64,000 nucleotides of DNA from Actinoplanes philippinensis. Its GTDB lineage: Bacteria; Actinomycetota; Actinomycetes; Mycobacteriales; Micromonosporaceae. The notes under the pieces were generated by a model that saw only the letters and a list, made by a program, of their open reading frames with translations, was not told the origin of the DNA and ran no database searches. Location of the stretch: assembly GCF_900113015.1 (NCBI RefSeq), contig NZ_FONV01000018.1:123748-187747 (forward strand). The letters run 5' to 3'. Below, piece by piece: positions 25,705 through 34,252 of the stretch (within the stretch, counting starts at the first letter, position 1; each line of letters begins with the position of its first letter). A program made the translations under genes and the position numbers.

Positions 25705-28620
25705 TTATCGGGTGAAGGCCTGGAACTCGGCGATTCGCACGTTCAGCGCCTGCGGGCTCGCCGTGGCGCAGTCGGTGTTGGCGCGCGGGTCCCGGTCCTG
25801 CTCACCGGCGTAGTCGGGGCCGCCGGTGCACTGGTTGGTGACGGCCTCGATGCGGAGATGCGTGGCCGTCACGTCCGGGATGTCGAACGACTTCACGATC
25901 AGTTCCGGGGCCCGGGGGCGCGGGGAACCGGACGGGAAGGCGTCCCGGCGGCTGGTGTAGACCGTCTTGAAGTCGGCCGGGGCCGAGCACGTGACGGTGG
26001 CCGTGGCCGTACACGCCAGGACCTTGAACTGGCGCAGCGCGGAGTAACGGCTCTGCGCGCCGGCGTCGGCGTCGCCGGTGATCGCCGGGCGGAGCATGGC
26101 GCTCACCTGCACCCGCCGGACCCGCTGCGCGTCGCCGGCCAGGTCGACGGTGACACCCTTGCCGGCGACCGCGCTGCCGACGGATGCCCAGTTGGTGGCC
26201 TCGTCGTCATCGACGAGCCGGATCTGGTTGACGCCGTCACCGGTCGCGGTCGCGCCGTTGGCCGCCGAGGCGACGTTGCGCGGCAGCTTCACGGTGAGCG
26301 TGGCGGCCTTGCCGGGCTTGAACCACTGCGGCGACACGCGGGCGTGCCCGTGGCCGGGGGCCTGCGCGACGAACGCATACGACCCGGAGATCAGGTTGAC
26401 CGTGTCGGGCAGGGCGGTCGCCGGGTCGGTGTCGGCAACCGCGACGGCCCGTGCCTGGTAGTCGCCCACGTAGAGCTTCGCGCCCGTGACCGGCTTGCCG
26501 CGCTCGTCGACCGGGCGGAACGTGACAGTGGACTCCTTGGCGTACGGCGAGCTGAAGCTGGGCGTCGGGTCGGCGTCGGCAGCCCCGTTGCTGACCGCGC
26601 CCTCACCGAGACCACGCTTGGCGAACGCGTTCCAGATGATGTCCTGGTTGGCGCCACCGAAGCGGACCCGGTCGGCGCCGAGCAGCGCGTCACGGGCGTC
26701 GACCTGGCTGTTGGCGCTGTTGGCCAGCAGCAGGAACGAGTCGAAGACCAGCTGGATCCAGCGCCGGTTGCCGGGGCACGACGTGACCGGCTTCTTGCCG
26801 AGAGCGCAGGCCTTCTGCAGCGAGCCGGAGCCGTACCCGTACCGCTTGATGAACGCGGACCGGACGTCGTAGTTGGTGGCGCTCCACACCTCGCCGGAGG
26901 CGTGCACCTGCAGGCCGACGAAGTCGTAGTCGACGGAGCTGTAGTTGAGCCGGTTGTTGCTCATGTTGTAGTTGCGGATGCCGGCGACCTGGTCGCTGGT
27001 CACGTACTCGCCGACGGTGAAGCCGCGGGCGCCCTTCGGGGCGTAGCCGTTCTCCGCGAGGTACTCGACGGCGAGCAGGTCGGACCAGCTCTCGCTCATG
27101 CCCTGCGGCGAGCTGAGGCCACCCTCCGGGCCGGCGATCATGCGGTTGGTGATGGCGTGGGTGTACTCGTGACCGATGACCGACATGTCGTAGTCGCCGT
27201 CGGCACACGCGCCGTAGAACCCGCCGGCGACCGGCTGCCACAGGTACATGTTGGTGATCGGCGCCTCGCCGTCGGGCGGGGTGATCTGGTTGGCGTTGTT
27301 ACGGGCCGCGAAGTCCGGCGGCCCGCCGGTGATGCCACCGGCCTGCGCGTTGCCCTGCTCCGGGTCGCCGCCGTCCTTCTCCATGTTCCAGGTGGCCTCG
27401 GTGAAGCCGAGAAGGTACGCCCAGTCGTGCATCCGGTTGTGCTGGACGAACAGGTTGGCCCGGGCCGCGTCGATGTCGTTGCGGGCGGGCGAGTCGAAGA
27501 CCGTCGGCGAGCACTGCTCCCGGTGCCACTGGTTGGTCCACGGGTACGTGTAGTCACGCGTCGGGCTGGGCGTGGCCGGCTCGGTGCCGACGGTGAACGG
27601 GTCGTTGGACAGCCAGTTGTGCACCGCGAACGAGTTGTTGCCGCTGGTGGTGTTGGTGGACGTGCCGGTGGCCGGGTCGACGTCCCACGCCAGCGGCGAC
27701 GCCGGGCCGGCGACGGCCTCGTCACAGCCGCGCTCGCGGACCCAGCAGAACGTCTGCCGGGTGTCGCGCGACGAGTAGTCGGTACGCGGCGAGTTCGGGA
27801 AGACGTCCCACTTGGGGTTGTCGGAGTCGTGGTCGACGATGTCCTCGCGGACCAGGACGCTGCCGTCGCGGGCGTCCACCCAGGTGGTGTAGGCCTCGGG
27901 GTCGGCGCTGGTCAGGCCGGCGCCGAAGGCGACCTGGTAGGCGGCACGCGCGCCCTGGTCCGGCGTGGGCACGGCGACCAGTTTGGTGCCGAGCGAGGTG
28001 GGGTTGCTGATGCCGGCGTGCTGGGCGGCGATGCGCTCGGCGTCGGCCGCGGTCAGGGTGGCGGGCTGCGGCGCGGCGGCGTCACGGGCGAGCGAGGAGC
28101 TCACATACCAGGCCTTGCCGTCGCGCAGGCCCACCGAGAGCAGGCCGTCACGGCCGGCTTCGAGGTCACCGAACTTCTGCCGGAGCAGGACGATGCTGCC
28201 CTCGCCGACCTTCTGTGTGGTGAGGACCTCGAGGGAGGCGGCGGCCGCCGCCGTGATGCCGAGAACGTCACGGTTGCCGTCGACGTACGCACGGGCCGCG
28301 GCCACCGGGTCGGCCGGGAGCCCCGAGGCCAGCGGCTCGGCGGTGACGGCGGTGAGGCTCGCCGGTGTGCCGAACGCGTTCCACCGGGCGGAGGTCTTCG
28401 TCTTGGCGGCGAGGCTGCGCTGCGCCGATGTGGGCGCTACGGTGCCTTTACGGTTGTCGATGATGTCGGCGTGGTCCTGGTCGCCGTGCACCTCGGGGGT
28501 CCCGGCCGCCTGGGCCGGGGCGGTTGGAGCCGCGCTGCTTCCCGCACCGGGGGCAAGGACGAGCGCGGCTGCGACGAATGCTGTGGTGGTGGCCGCCATC
28601 GCACGGGATGGTGTGCGCAC
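25705..28620 (-). CDS. Secreted M36 (fungalysin-like) zinc metalloprotease
   Basis: 971 residues from GTG 28620, chosen because a full AGGAGG lies four bases upstream; a signal peptide follows (MAATTTAFVAAALVLAPGAG). An FTP-type propeptide (about 60-240) precedes the catalytic domain. Zinc motif HEYTHAI has His484, Glu485 and His488, and the third ligand is Glu510 in GMSESWSD. The C-terminal 250 residues hold a carboxypeptidase-regulatory-like beta domain (VTFRPVDERGKPVTGAKLY) and a discoidin-like section. It should degrade extracellular protein. It stands alone on the minus strand. Confidence 0.92.
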   Translation of the reverse strand: MRTPSRAMAATTTAFVAAALVLAPGAGSSAAPTAPAQAAGTPEVHGDQDHADIIDNRKGTVAPTSAQRSLAAKTKTSARWNAFGTPASLTAVTAEPLASGLPADPVAAARAYVDGNRDVLGITAAAAASLEVLTTQKVGEGSIVLLRQKFGDLEAGRDGLLSVGLRDGKAWYVSSSLARDAAAPQPATLTAADAERIAAQHAGISNPTSLGTKLVAVPTPDQGARAAYQVAFGAGLTSADPEAYTTWVDARDGSVLVREDIVDHDSDNPKWDVFPNSPRTDYSSRDTRQTFCWVRERGCDEAVAGPASPLAWDVDPATGTSTNTTSGNNSFAVHNWLSNDPFTVGTEPATPSPTRDYTYPWTNQWHREQCSPTVFDSPARNDIDAARANLFVQHNRMHDWAYLLGFTEATWNMEKDGGDPEQGNAQAGGITGGPPDFAARNNANQITPPDGEAPITNMYLWQPVAGGFYGACADGDYDMSVIGHEYTHAITNRMIAGPEGGLSSPQGMSESWSDLLAVEYLAENGYAPKGARGFTVGEYVTSDQVAGIRNYNMSNNRLNYSSVDYDFVGLQVHASGEVWSATNYDVRSAFIKRYGYGSGSLQKACALGKKPVTSCPGNRRWIQLVFDSFLLLANSANSQVDARDALLGADRVRFGGANQDIIWNAFAKRGLGEGAVSNGAADADPTPSFSSPYAKESTVTFRPVDERGKPVTGAKLYVGDYQARAVAVADTDPATALPDTVNLISGSYAFVAQAPGHGHARVSPQWFKPGKAATLTVKLPRNVASAANGATATGDGVNQIRLVDDDEATNWASVGSAVAGKGVTVDLAGDAQRVRRVQVSAMLRPAITGDADAGAQSRYSALRQFKVLACTATATVTCSAPADFKTVYTSRRDAFPSGSPRPRAPELIVKSFDIPDVTATHLRIEAVTNQCTGGPDYAGEQDRDPRANTDCATASPQALNVRIAEFQAFTR

Positions 28621-28794
28621 GGAACCTCCTCTATGGACGGTCGTTACCGGTCTTCTCGCATCCGATCGCACGAACGCATGATCACGGGATGGGCCGAACG
28701 TCCATAATCGAGATGTTTCAATCAGATCCTGATCGATGCGTCACGAGGGACGACGACCCAAGTCCAGGATGGAGTCCCGAAGGTGGAGCCGGCA

Positions 28795-29616
28795 CTACCC
28801 CCGGGTCCGGCCGGCGGCCGCCTCCGGCCCGGCGATCCGCTGGGCCAGCCAGACCGGCAGCACCGACAGGACGATCAGCACCGCGGCGACCACGTTGACG
28901 ATCGGCGCCTGGTTGGGCCGGAACAGGTTGTTGAAGATCCAGATCGGCAGGGTGGTGACCCCGGGCCCGGCGGTGAACGTGGTCACGATGATCTCGTCGA
29001 AGGAGAGCGCGAACGCCAGCAGCCCACCGGCTAGCAGCGCCGACCGGACCAGCGGGAAGGTCACGTACCGGAAGGTCTGGAAGCCGGAGGCGCCGAGATC
29101 GGCCGAGGCCTCCTCCAGGTTGACGCCGGTCCGGCGCAGCCGGGCCAGCACGTTGTTGTAGACGGTGACCACACAGAACGTGGCGTGCCCGACGACCACC
29201 GAGAACAATCCCTTGCCGATGCCGAGGTCACCCATGACGGATCGCCAGGCGCTGTCGAGGGCGATGCCGGTGACGATGCCCGGCAGGGCGATGGGCAGCA
29301 CGATCAGCAGGGACACGGTGTCGCGCCCGAAGAACCGGAACCGCTGCACCGCGAACGCGACCATGGTGCCGAGCACGAGAGCGATCGCGGTGGCGCCGAG
29401 CCCGGCCTGGACCGAGGTGAGCAGGGCCTGGCGGGCGCCGTCGTTCTCCCAGGCGGCGGCCCACCAGCGGGTGGTGAGGTCGTGCGGCGGCCAGGCGAAC
29501 GTGCGGTCGCCGTTGAACGAGTTGACCAGCACGAGCAGCAGCGGCACGTAGATGAAGGTGAGCCCGAGCGCCATCACGGCGCGCAGCACCCAGCGGGCGG
29601 ACGGGGAGAGGATCAC
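28795..29616 (-). CDS. potC: Polyamine-type ABC transporter permease (PotC-like)
   Basis: 273 residues from GTG 29616, which overlaps the PotB stop as GTGA and has GGAGGAGCT upstream. Six membrane helices and the permease EAA loop (LEEASADLGASGFQTFRYVTFPLV) are visible, with the FDEIIVTTF segment common to PotC/YdcV proteins. It pairs with the PotB-like permease to form the channel of a polyamine (putrescine/spermidine) importer. Last gene of a four-gene operon read on the minus strand. Confidence 0.88.
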   Translation of the reverse strand: MILSPSARWVLRAVMALGLTFIYVPLLLVLVNSFNGDRTFAWPPHDLTTRWWAAAWENDGARQALLTSVQAGLGATAIALVLGTMVAFAVQRFRFFGRDTVSLLIVLPIALPGIVTGIALDSAWRSVMGDLGIGKGLFSVVVGHATFCVVTVYNNVLARLRRTGVNLEEASADLGASGFQTFRYVTFPLVRSALLAGGLLAFALSFDEIIVTTFTAGPGVTTLPIWIFNNLFRPNQAPIVNVVAAVLIVLSVLPVWLAQRIAGPEAAAGRTRG

Positions 29617-30452
29617 AGCTCCTCCAGGGCGCCGGAGCGGCGGACCGCGAGCAGGTAGACCACCATGATCAGGACGGGGATGGTGGCGATCGCGGCGGCG
29701 AACGGCAGATTGTTGGCGGCGCCGATGTTCGCGTACACGAGGTTGCCGATGAGCTGGGTCTTCCCGCCGACGATCTGCACGGTGATGTAGTCGCCGAGCG
29801 ACAGCGAGAAGGTGAAGATCGAGCCCGCGAAGATCGAGGGGAGCAGAACCGGCAGAACCACCGACCGGAAGGTACGCCCACCGCGCGCGCCGAGGTCGGC
29901 GGAGGCCTCCAGCAGCGAATCCGGAAGGCGTTCCAGTCCCGCATGGATCGGCAGGATCATGTACGGCAGCCACATGTACGACAGCACCAGGATCGTCGCG
30001 CCGATCCCGTATCCCGGCCCACCGAAGACCGAGTCCATCGGCCCGTCGTTGGCGAGCAGGATCCGCCAGGCGTACGCCTTGACGAGATAACTGGCCCACA
30101 GCGGCGTGAGAATGGCGATGACCAGGGTGTTCTTGAATCTGGAGACCTTGGCCATGAAGAACGCCATCGGCACCGCGAGGACCACGCAGATCACCGTGAC
30201 CGACGCGGCCACCCCCAGGCTGCGCAGGGTGACGTTCCGGTAGACCTCCTCGGTGAGGATGGTCCGGAAGTTCGCGAGCGAGAACTCCCGGACCACGTCT
30301 CCGGTGAAGCCGTTCACGGTCCAGAACGCCGACACCAGCAGCACCGCGAGCGCGCCGAGGTAGGCGACGACCAGCCAGAGCAGGGGCGCCGAGAGCAGGC
30401 CGGCCAGGCGCAGGCGCGGGTGCCGGTGCAGGTACGAACCGAGACTGGTCAC
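29613..30452 (-). CDS. potB: Polyamine-type ABC transporter permease (PotB-like)
   Basis: 279 residues from a GTG that lies 1 base after the solute-binding protein stop. Six transmembrane helices and the EAA loop (LLEASADLGARGGRTFRSVVLPVLLP) are present; PYMILPIHAGLERLP and LGDYITVQIVGG are typical of PotB/YdcU. It contacts the ATPase through the EAA loop in the cytoplasm. Confidence 0.88.
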   Translation of the reverse strand: MTSLGSYLHRHPRLRLAGLLSAPLLWLVVAYLGALAVLLVSAFWTVNGFTGDVVREFSLANFRTILTEEVYRNVTLRSLGVAASVTVICVVLAVPMAFFMAKVSRFKNTLVIAILTPLWASYLVKAYAWRILLANDGPMDSVFGGPGYGIGATILVLSYMWLPYMILPIHAGLERLPDSLLEASADLGARGGRTFRSVVLPVLLPSIFAGSIFTFSLSLGDYITVQIVGGKTQLIGNLVYANIGAANNLPFAAAIATIPVLIMVVYLLAVRRSGALEEL

Positions 30453-30453
30453 G

Positions 30454-31656
30454 CTATCCCTTGATCGTCGTCCAGGCCTGGGTCCAGGCCGCGTAGTCCT
30501 TGCAGGTCACGTCGGTGCGCCCGTCGACGCACTGGGCGAGCGGGGTGGTCCAGTACCAGACCTGCTCGAAATACTTCTCGTCCTCGGCGTGGAACGTGGC
30601 GCAGTGGTTCTTGTCGCCGGTCTGCGCGCAGGACAGCTTGTTGGCGGGGGCCTCACCGAACCACTCGGCGACCCCGGCGTTCGCCTTGGGGCTGATGATG
30701 TGGTTCATCCATAGGTAGGCGCAGTTCGGGTGCTTGGCCTTGGCCGCGACCATCCACGTGTCGGACCAGCCGGTCGCGCCCTCGGACGGCAGGATCGCCT
30801 CGACGGGCGCACCGTCGGCCTTGCTCAGGTTGGCGATGACCTGCCAGGTGGTGCCGAGCACCGAGTTGCCGGCCTTGAACGCCTGCACCTCCTTGGTGTA
30901 GTCGGACCAGTACTCGCCGATCAGCTCGTTCTGCTGCTTGAGCAGGTCGACGGCCGCCTGGAACTGGGTGTCGTCCAGCGCGTACGGATTGGTGATCTTG
31001 AGGTCGGGCTTGGTCTTCATCAGGTAGAGGGCCGCGTCGGCGATGTAGATCGGCGAGTCGTAGGCGGTGATCTTGCCCTTGTACGGCGACGCCGGGTCGA
31101 ACACCGCGCTCCACGAGGTGGGTGCCGGGGTGACGTTGTCGGTGCGGTACATCAGCAGGTTGGCGCCGCGGCCGTGCGGGACGCCGTAGGGCTGGCCGTC
31201 GACCGAGTTCCACTTCTGGTTCTTCAGCCCGTCGAAGACGTCCTTGTAGTTGCCGATCAGGTCGGTGTTGACCGGGGCGACGTCACCGCCGTAGATCAGC
31301 CGCAGCGACGCGTCACCGGAGGCCGACACCACGTCGTACTCACCGGTCTTCATCAGGGTGACCATCTCGTCGGACGTACCGGCGATCTTGTTGTTGACCT
31401 GGCAGCCGGTCTCCTTCTCGAACCCGGTGACCCAGTCGACGGCCTTGTCGGTGCTGCCGTCCTCGACGTATCCGGCCCAGGACACCACGTTGACGGCGCC
31501 CTCGCCGGCGCCGAGCGACGCGAGCTTGTCGATCTTCGGCGCCTTCAGGCCGCCGGGGCCCGATCCGGCCGGGGTCGTGCCGCCGTCGCCGCCGCACCCG
31601 GCGAGGGTGAGCACACCGGCGGCGAGGGCTGCGACGACAATTCTTCCGCTACGCAT
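30454..31656 (-). CDS. potD: Polyamine-type ABC transporter substrate-binding lipoprotein
   Basis: 400 residues from ATG 31656. A lipoprotein signal ends in LTLAGCGGDG (lipobox LAGC), so the mature protein is anchored outside the membrane. The PotD/PotF-like fold shows VNVVSWAGYVEDG at the start, GYDVVSASGDASLRLI-like hinge sequence and WMNHIISPKANAGVAEWFG near the end. Ligand-contact residues include the early Trp and Asp positions, but the exact polyamine cannot be told. Its first 8 bases overlap the ATPase gene. Confidence 0.88.
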   Translation of the reverse strand: MRSGRIVVAALAAGVLTLAGCGGDGGTTPAGSGPGGLKAPKIDKLASLGAGEGAVNVVSWAGYVEDGSTDKAVDWVTGFEKETGCQVNNKIAGTSDEMVTLMKTGEYDVVSASGDASLRLIYGGDVAPVNTDLIGNYKDVFDGLKNQKWNSVDGQPYGVPHGRGANLLMYRTDNVTPAPTSWSAVFDPASPYKGKITAYDSPIYIADAALYLMKTKPDLKITNPYALDDTQFQAAVDLLKQQNELIGEYWSDYTKEVQAFKAGNSVLGTTWQVIANLSKADGAPVEAILPSEGATGWSDTWMVAAKAKHPNCAYLWMNHIISPKANAGVAEWFGEAPANKLSCAQTGDKNHCATFHAEDEKYFEQVWYWTTPLAQCVDGRTDVTCKDYAAWTQAWTTIKG

Positions 31657-32677
31657 CCGCGGTCTCCTTTGCAACAGGGGGGATCTCGACGACGTGCTCG
31701 TCGTGCCACGACAGATGGACGCGGTCGCCGCGAGCGACGAGCGGCGAGCCGTTGTGACGGTTCTGCGAGACGACCACGGCACGGCTTCCCGCGTCGAGGT
31801 CGACGACATATCGAGTGACAGGACCCGCGTAAACGACCTCGGCGACGACTCCGGGGGCGCCGTCGGACGAGATGTCGATCTTCTCGGGGCGGATCGAGAA
31901 GACGCCGTCACGGGCGAACAGCGACCGTGCGGTGTCGCCGGTGAAGACATTGGACGTTCCGACGAAGCCGGCGACGAACGGGCTGGCCGGTCGTTCGTAG
32001 ACCTCTTCCGGCGTACCCACCTGGGCGATCCGTCCGGACTCGAAGACCGCGACGCGATCGCTCATGGTGAGGGCCTCGTCCTGGTCGTGGGTGACGAAGA
32101 CGAAGGTGATGCCCACGTCGCGCTGGATCTGCTTGAGCTCCACCTGCATCTGCTCGCGCAGTTTCCGGTCGAGCGCGCCGAGCGGCTCGTCGAGCAGCAG
32201 CACCCTGGGCCGGTTGACCAGCGCCCGGGCGAGAGCGACGCGCTGCCGCTGCCCGCCGGACATGGCCGACGGCTTGCGCCTGCCGTAGCCCTCCAGGCGC
32301 ACCGAGGCCAGCGCCTCCTGGGCCTGCGCCCGGCGGGCGGCACGAGCGACCCCGCGCACCTTGAGGCCGTACTCGACGTTCTCCTGCACGGTCATGTGCG
32401 GGAACAGCGCGTAGTCCTGGAAGACGGTGTTGACGTCCCGCTCGAAGGGGGCCAGCCGGGTCACGTCCTGGCCGGAGAGGAACACGCTGCCGGCCGTGGG
32501 CAACTCGAATCCGGCGATCATGCGCAGCACCGTGGTCTTCCCGGAGCCGGACGGCCCGAGCATCGAGAAGAACTCGCCGTCGGCGATCTCGAGATCGACG
32601 CCGGCCACCGCGTCGACAGCGCCGAACGACTTGCGGAGCCCGGTGAGCCGGATCGCCGGGGTGGTGGCATCAGTCAC
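31649..32677 (-). CDS. potA: Polyamine-type ABC transporter ATPase (PotA-like)
   Basis: 342 residues. Walker A LGPSGSGKTTVLRM, Q-loop VFQDYALFPHMTV, signature LSGGQ-like AMSGGQRQRVALARAL, Walker B VLLLDEPLGALD and switch FVFVTHDQDEAL are all present, followed by a C-terminal TOBE domain (about 260-335: FSIRPEKIDI). First gene of the potA-potD-potB-potC operon, divergent from the GntR regulator, which probably controls it. Confidence 0.92.
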   Translation of the reverse strand: MTDATTPAIRLTGLRKSFGAVDAVAGVDLEIADGEFFSMLGPSGSGKTTVLRMIAGFELPTAGSVFLSGQDVTRLAPFERDVNTVFQDYALFPHMTVQENVEYGLKVRGVARAARRAQAQEALASVRLEGYGRRKPSAMSGGQRQRVALARALVNRPRVLLLDEPLGALDRKLREQMQVELKQIQRDVGITFVFVTHDQDEALTMSDRVAVFESGRIAQVGTPEEVYERPASPFVAGFVGTSNVFTGDTARSLFARDGVFSIRPEKIDISSDGAPGVVAEVVYAGPVTRYVVDLDAGSRAVVVSQNRHNGSPLVARGDRVHLSWHDEHVVEIPPVAKETADA

Positions 32678-32759
32678 GTGATCGACTTTCTGAGAGGTCC
32701 CTGAGTGCCGGGTGCCGAAAAGGTATGGCGTCAGACTTTAAAGGTCAAGACGGCCCGGT

Positions 32760-32774
32760 AACCGGTTCGTTAAC
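32760..32774. promoter_or_regulatory. Candidate GntR operator in the potA/GntR divergent region
   Basis: AACCGGTT (32760-32767) directly followed by CGTTAAC gives two small palindromes in the 120-base space between the divergent potA and GntR genes. Position and symmetry fit autoregulation by the GntR protein; this is inference only. Confidence 0.3.
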
Positions 32775-32798
32775 AGCCGTACGGAAGAATCAAGCCCC

Positions 32799-33524
32799 AT
32801 GGGTACGGACCGAGCGAGCGCGCGATCAGTGGTGTTCGCACCCCTGGAGCCCCACAGCCGCGCCGAGACCGTGGTCCGGCGGCTCACCGACGCCATCACG
32901 TTCGGCCTGCTCACCGACGCGGAGCAACTGCCCAGCGAGGCGGACTTGGCGGCCCAGTTCGGCGTCTCCCGGGTGACCGTGCGGGAGGCCCTGGTCGCCC
33001 TGCGCCAGCAGAACCTGGTGGAGACCCGCCGCGGCCGGGGCGGCGGCAGTTTCGTGCGCGCGCCCGCCGCCCGCCACGACGTGCACTCCCGCCTCGCCGA
33101 GCTGAGCCTGCCCACCCTGCGCGACACCGCCGACCACTACGCCGCCGTCGCCGGGGCCGCCGCCCGGCTGGCCGCCCAGCGCGCCGACGCCGACGACATC
33201 CTGCGCATCGAGGAGGTCGACGCCGACGTCGGGCGGCCGTTGCACCGGATGGAGCGGGCCTACCACCTCGAGGTCGCGGCGGTCGCCCAGTCGGCCCGGC
33301 TGGCGCGGGAGGAGGTGCGCTTCGCTACCGAGTTGGGAACAGTCCTCTGGTCGCCGGTTCTCCCGAGCGACGACGGCGCATATGATCCGCACGCGGACCA
33401 CCGGGCCATCACGGCCGCCATCGCGGCGGGCGACGGCGACCTGGCGCGCCGGCTCACCGAGGACCACATCGAGAAAGCCGTGGAGCGGCTGGTCACCCTG
33501 CACCTGACACTGATCGAGCAGTGA
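32799..33524 (+). CDS. GntR-family regulator (FadR subgroup)
   Basis: 241 residues. The winged helix fills residues 20-88 (AETVVRRLTDAITFGLLTDAEQLPSEADLAAQFGVSRVTVREAL, then QNLVETRRGRGGGSFV). The C-terminal helical domain (about 100-235) has the FCD layout with His in MERAYHLEVAAVA and DHRAITAAIAAGD, positions that bind metal or ligand in this family. It is divergent from the polyamine transporter and overlaps the Cache-domain gene by 4 bases, so it likely regulates both. Confidence 0.88.
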   Translation: MGTDRASARSVVFAPLEPHSRAETVVRRLTDAITFGLLTDAEQLPSEADLAAQFGVSRVTVREALVALRQQNLVETRRGRGGGSFVRAPAARHDVHSRLAELSLPTLRDTADHYAAVAGAAARLAAQRADADDILRIEEVDADVGRPLHRMERAYHLEVAAVAQSARLAREEVRFATELGTVLWSPVLPSDDGAYDPHADHRAITAAIAAGDGDLARRLTEDHIEKAVERLVTLHLTLIEQ

Positions 33525-34225
33525 AGGCGAGTCTCGTGGGACAGACGACCACAGTGGAAGCCGCGGCACTGGCCACCGACCTCGCCGAGCACGCCTTCGC
33601 GATCGCCGACGACCTCCGCGCGCAGGCGGAGCGCCTTCTCCGTACCCATGCCGATCTGTCGCACCTGAGGCCCGCGGTGACCGCCGCGCTCGGCGGGCTG
33701 ATCAGCGGCGCCGGCGTGATCACCGCGGAGCGGCCGCAGCGCCTGGAGTGGTGGATGGGCGCCGACCCGGCGCAGCGCACCCGCCTCGATCTCGACCTGG
33801 ACCCGGCCAGCGACACCTTCGTCGACGTCGGCCGGCAGCAGTGGTTCGCGGTCCCCCGCGACACCGGCGTCCGGCATGTCACCGGGCCGTATGTCGACTA
33901 CGTCTGTGCCGGGCAGTACGCGTTGACCTTCACCGTGCCGATCTCCCACGACGGCCGGTTCGGCGGGATCGCCGGCGCCGACGTGTTCGTCGCCGACTTC
34001 GAGCGCGCGCTGCGCCCCGCTCTGCGCGCTCTCGGCAGCCCGGCCGCGCTGGTCAACACGCACGGGCGGGTGGTTGCCGGCACCACCGCCCACCATCTCG
34101 CCGGCTCGCTGATCCGCGACGAGCAGATCCGGGCCGCCCTGCTGACGCAGACACCGGCGACGGTGCCCGGCGGGGTCACTCTCACCCCGTGCGGCACGCT
34201 GCCTTTGGCGGTCCTCACCTGGTAA
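33521..34225 (+). CDS. Cache-domain protein, probably ligand sensing
   Basis: 234 residues; GTG overlaps the regulator's stop as GTGA. The sequence has a dCache-like pattern: helical start (AIADDLRAQAERLLRTHADLSHL), FVDVGRQQWFAVPRDTGVRHVTGPYVDYVCAGQYALTFTVPI and FGGIAGADVFVADFERAL. There is no signal peptide or membrane helix, which is unusual because Cache domains are normally outside the membrane. Coupling to a GntR regulator beside a transporter suggests a cytoplasmic or soluble sensor for the transported compound; this is inference. Confidence 0.7.
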   Translation: MKASLVGQTTTVEAAALATDLAEHAFAIADDLRAQAERLLRTHADLSHLRPAVTAALGGLISGAGVITAERPQRLEWWMGADPAQRTRLDLDLDPASDTFVDVGRQQWFAVPRDTGVRHVTGPYVDYVCAGQYALTFTVPISHDGRFGGIAGADVFVADFERALRPALRALGSPAALVNTHGRVVAGTTAHHLAGSLIRDEQIRAALLTQTPATVPGGVTLTPCGTLPLAVLTW

Positions 34226-34252
34226 CCACCAAAACGTGAAATAGTCTGAAAT

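Noticed and set aside
25561..28707. 1048-codon plus-strand frame.
   Set aside because: It lies opposite the M36 protease, which has a signal peptide, HEYTH motif and an AGGAGG; the plus frame has none.
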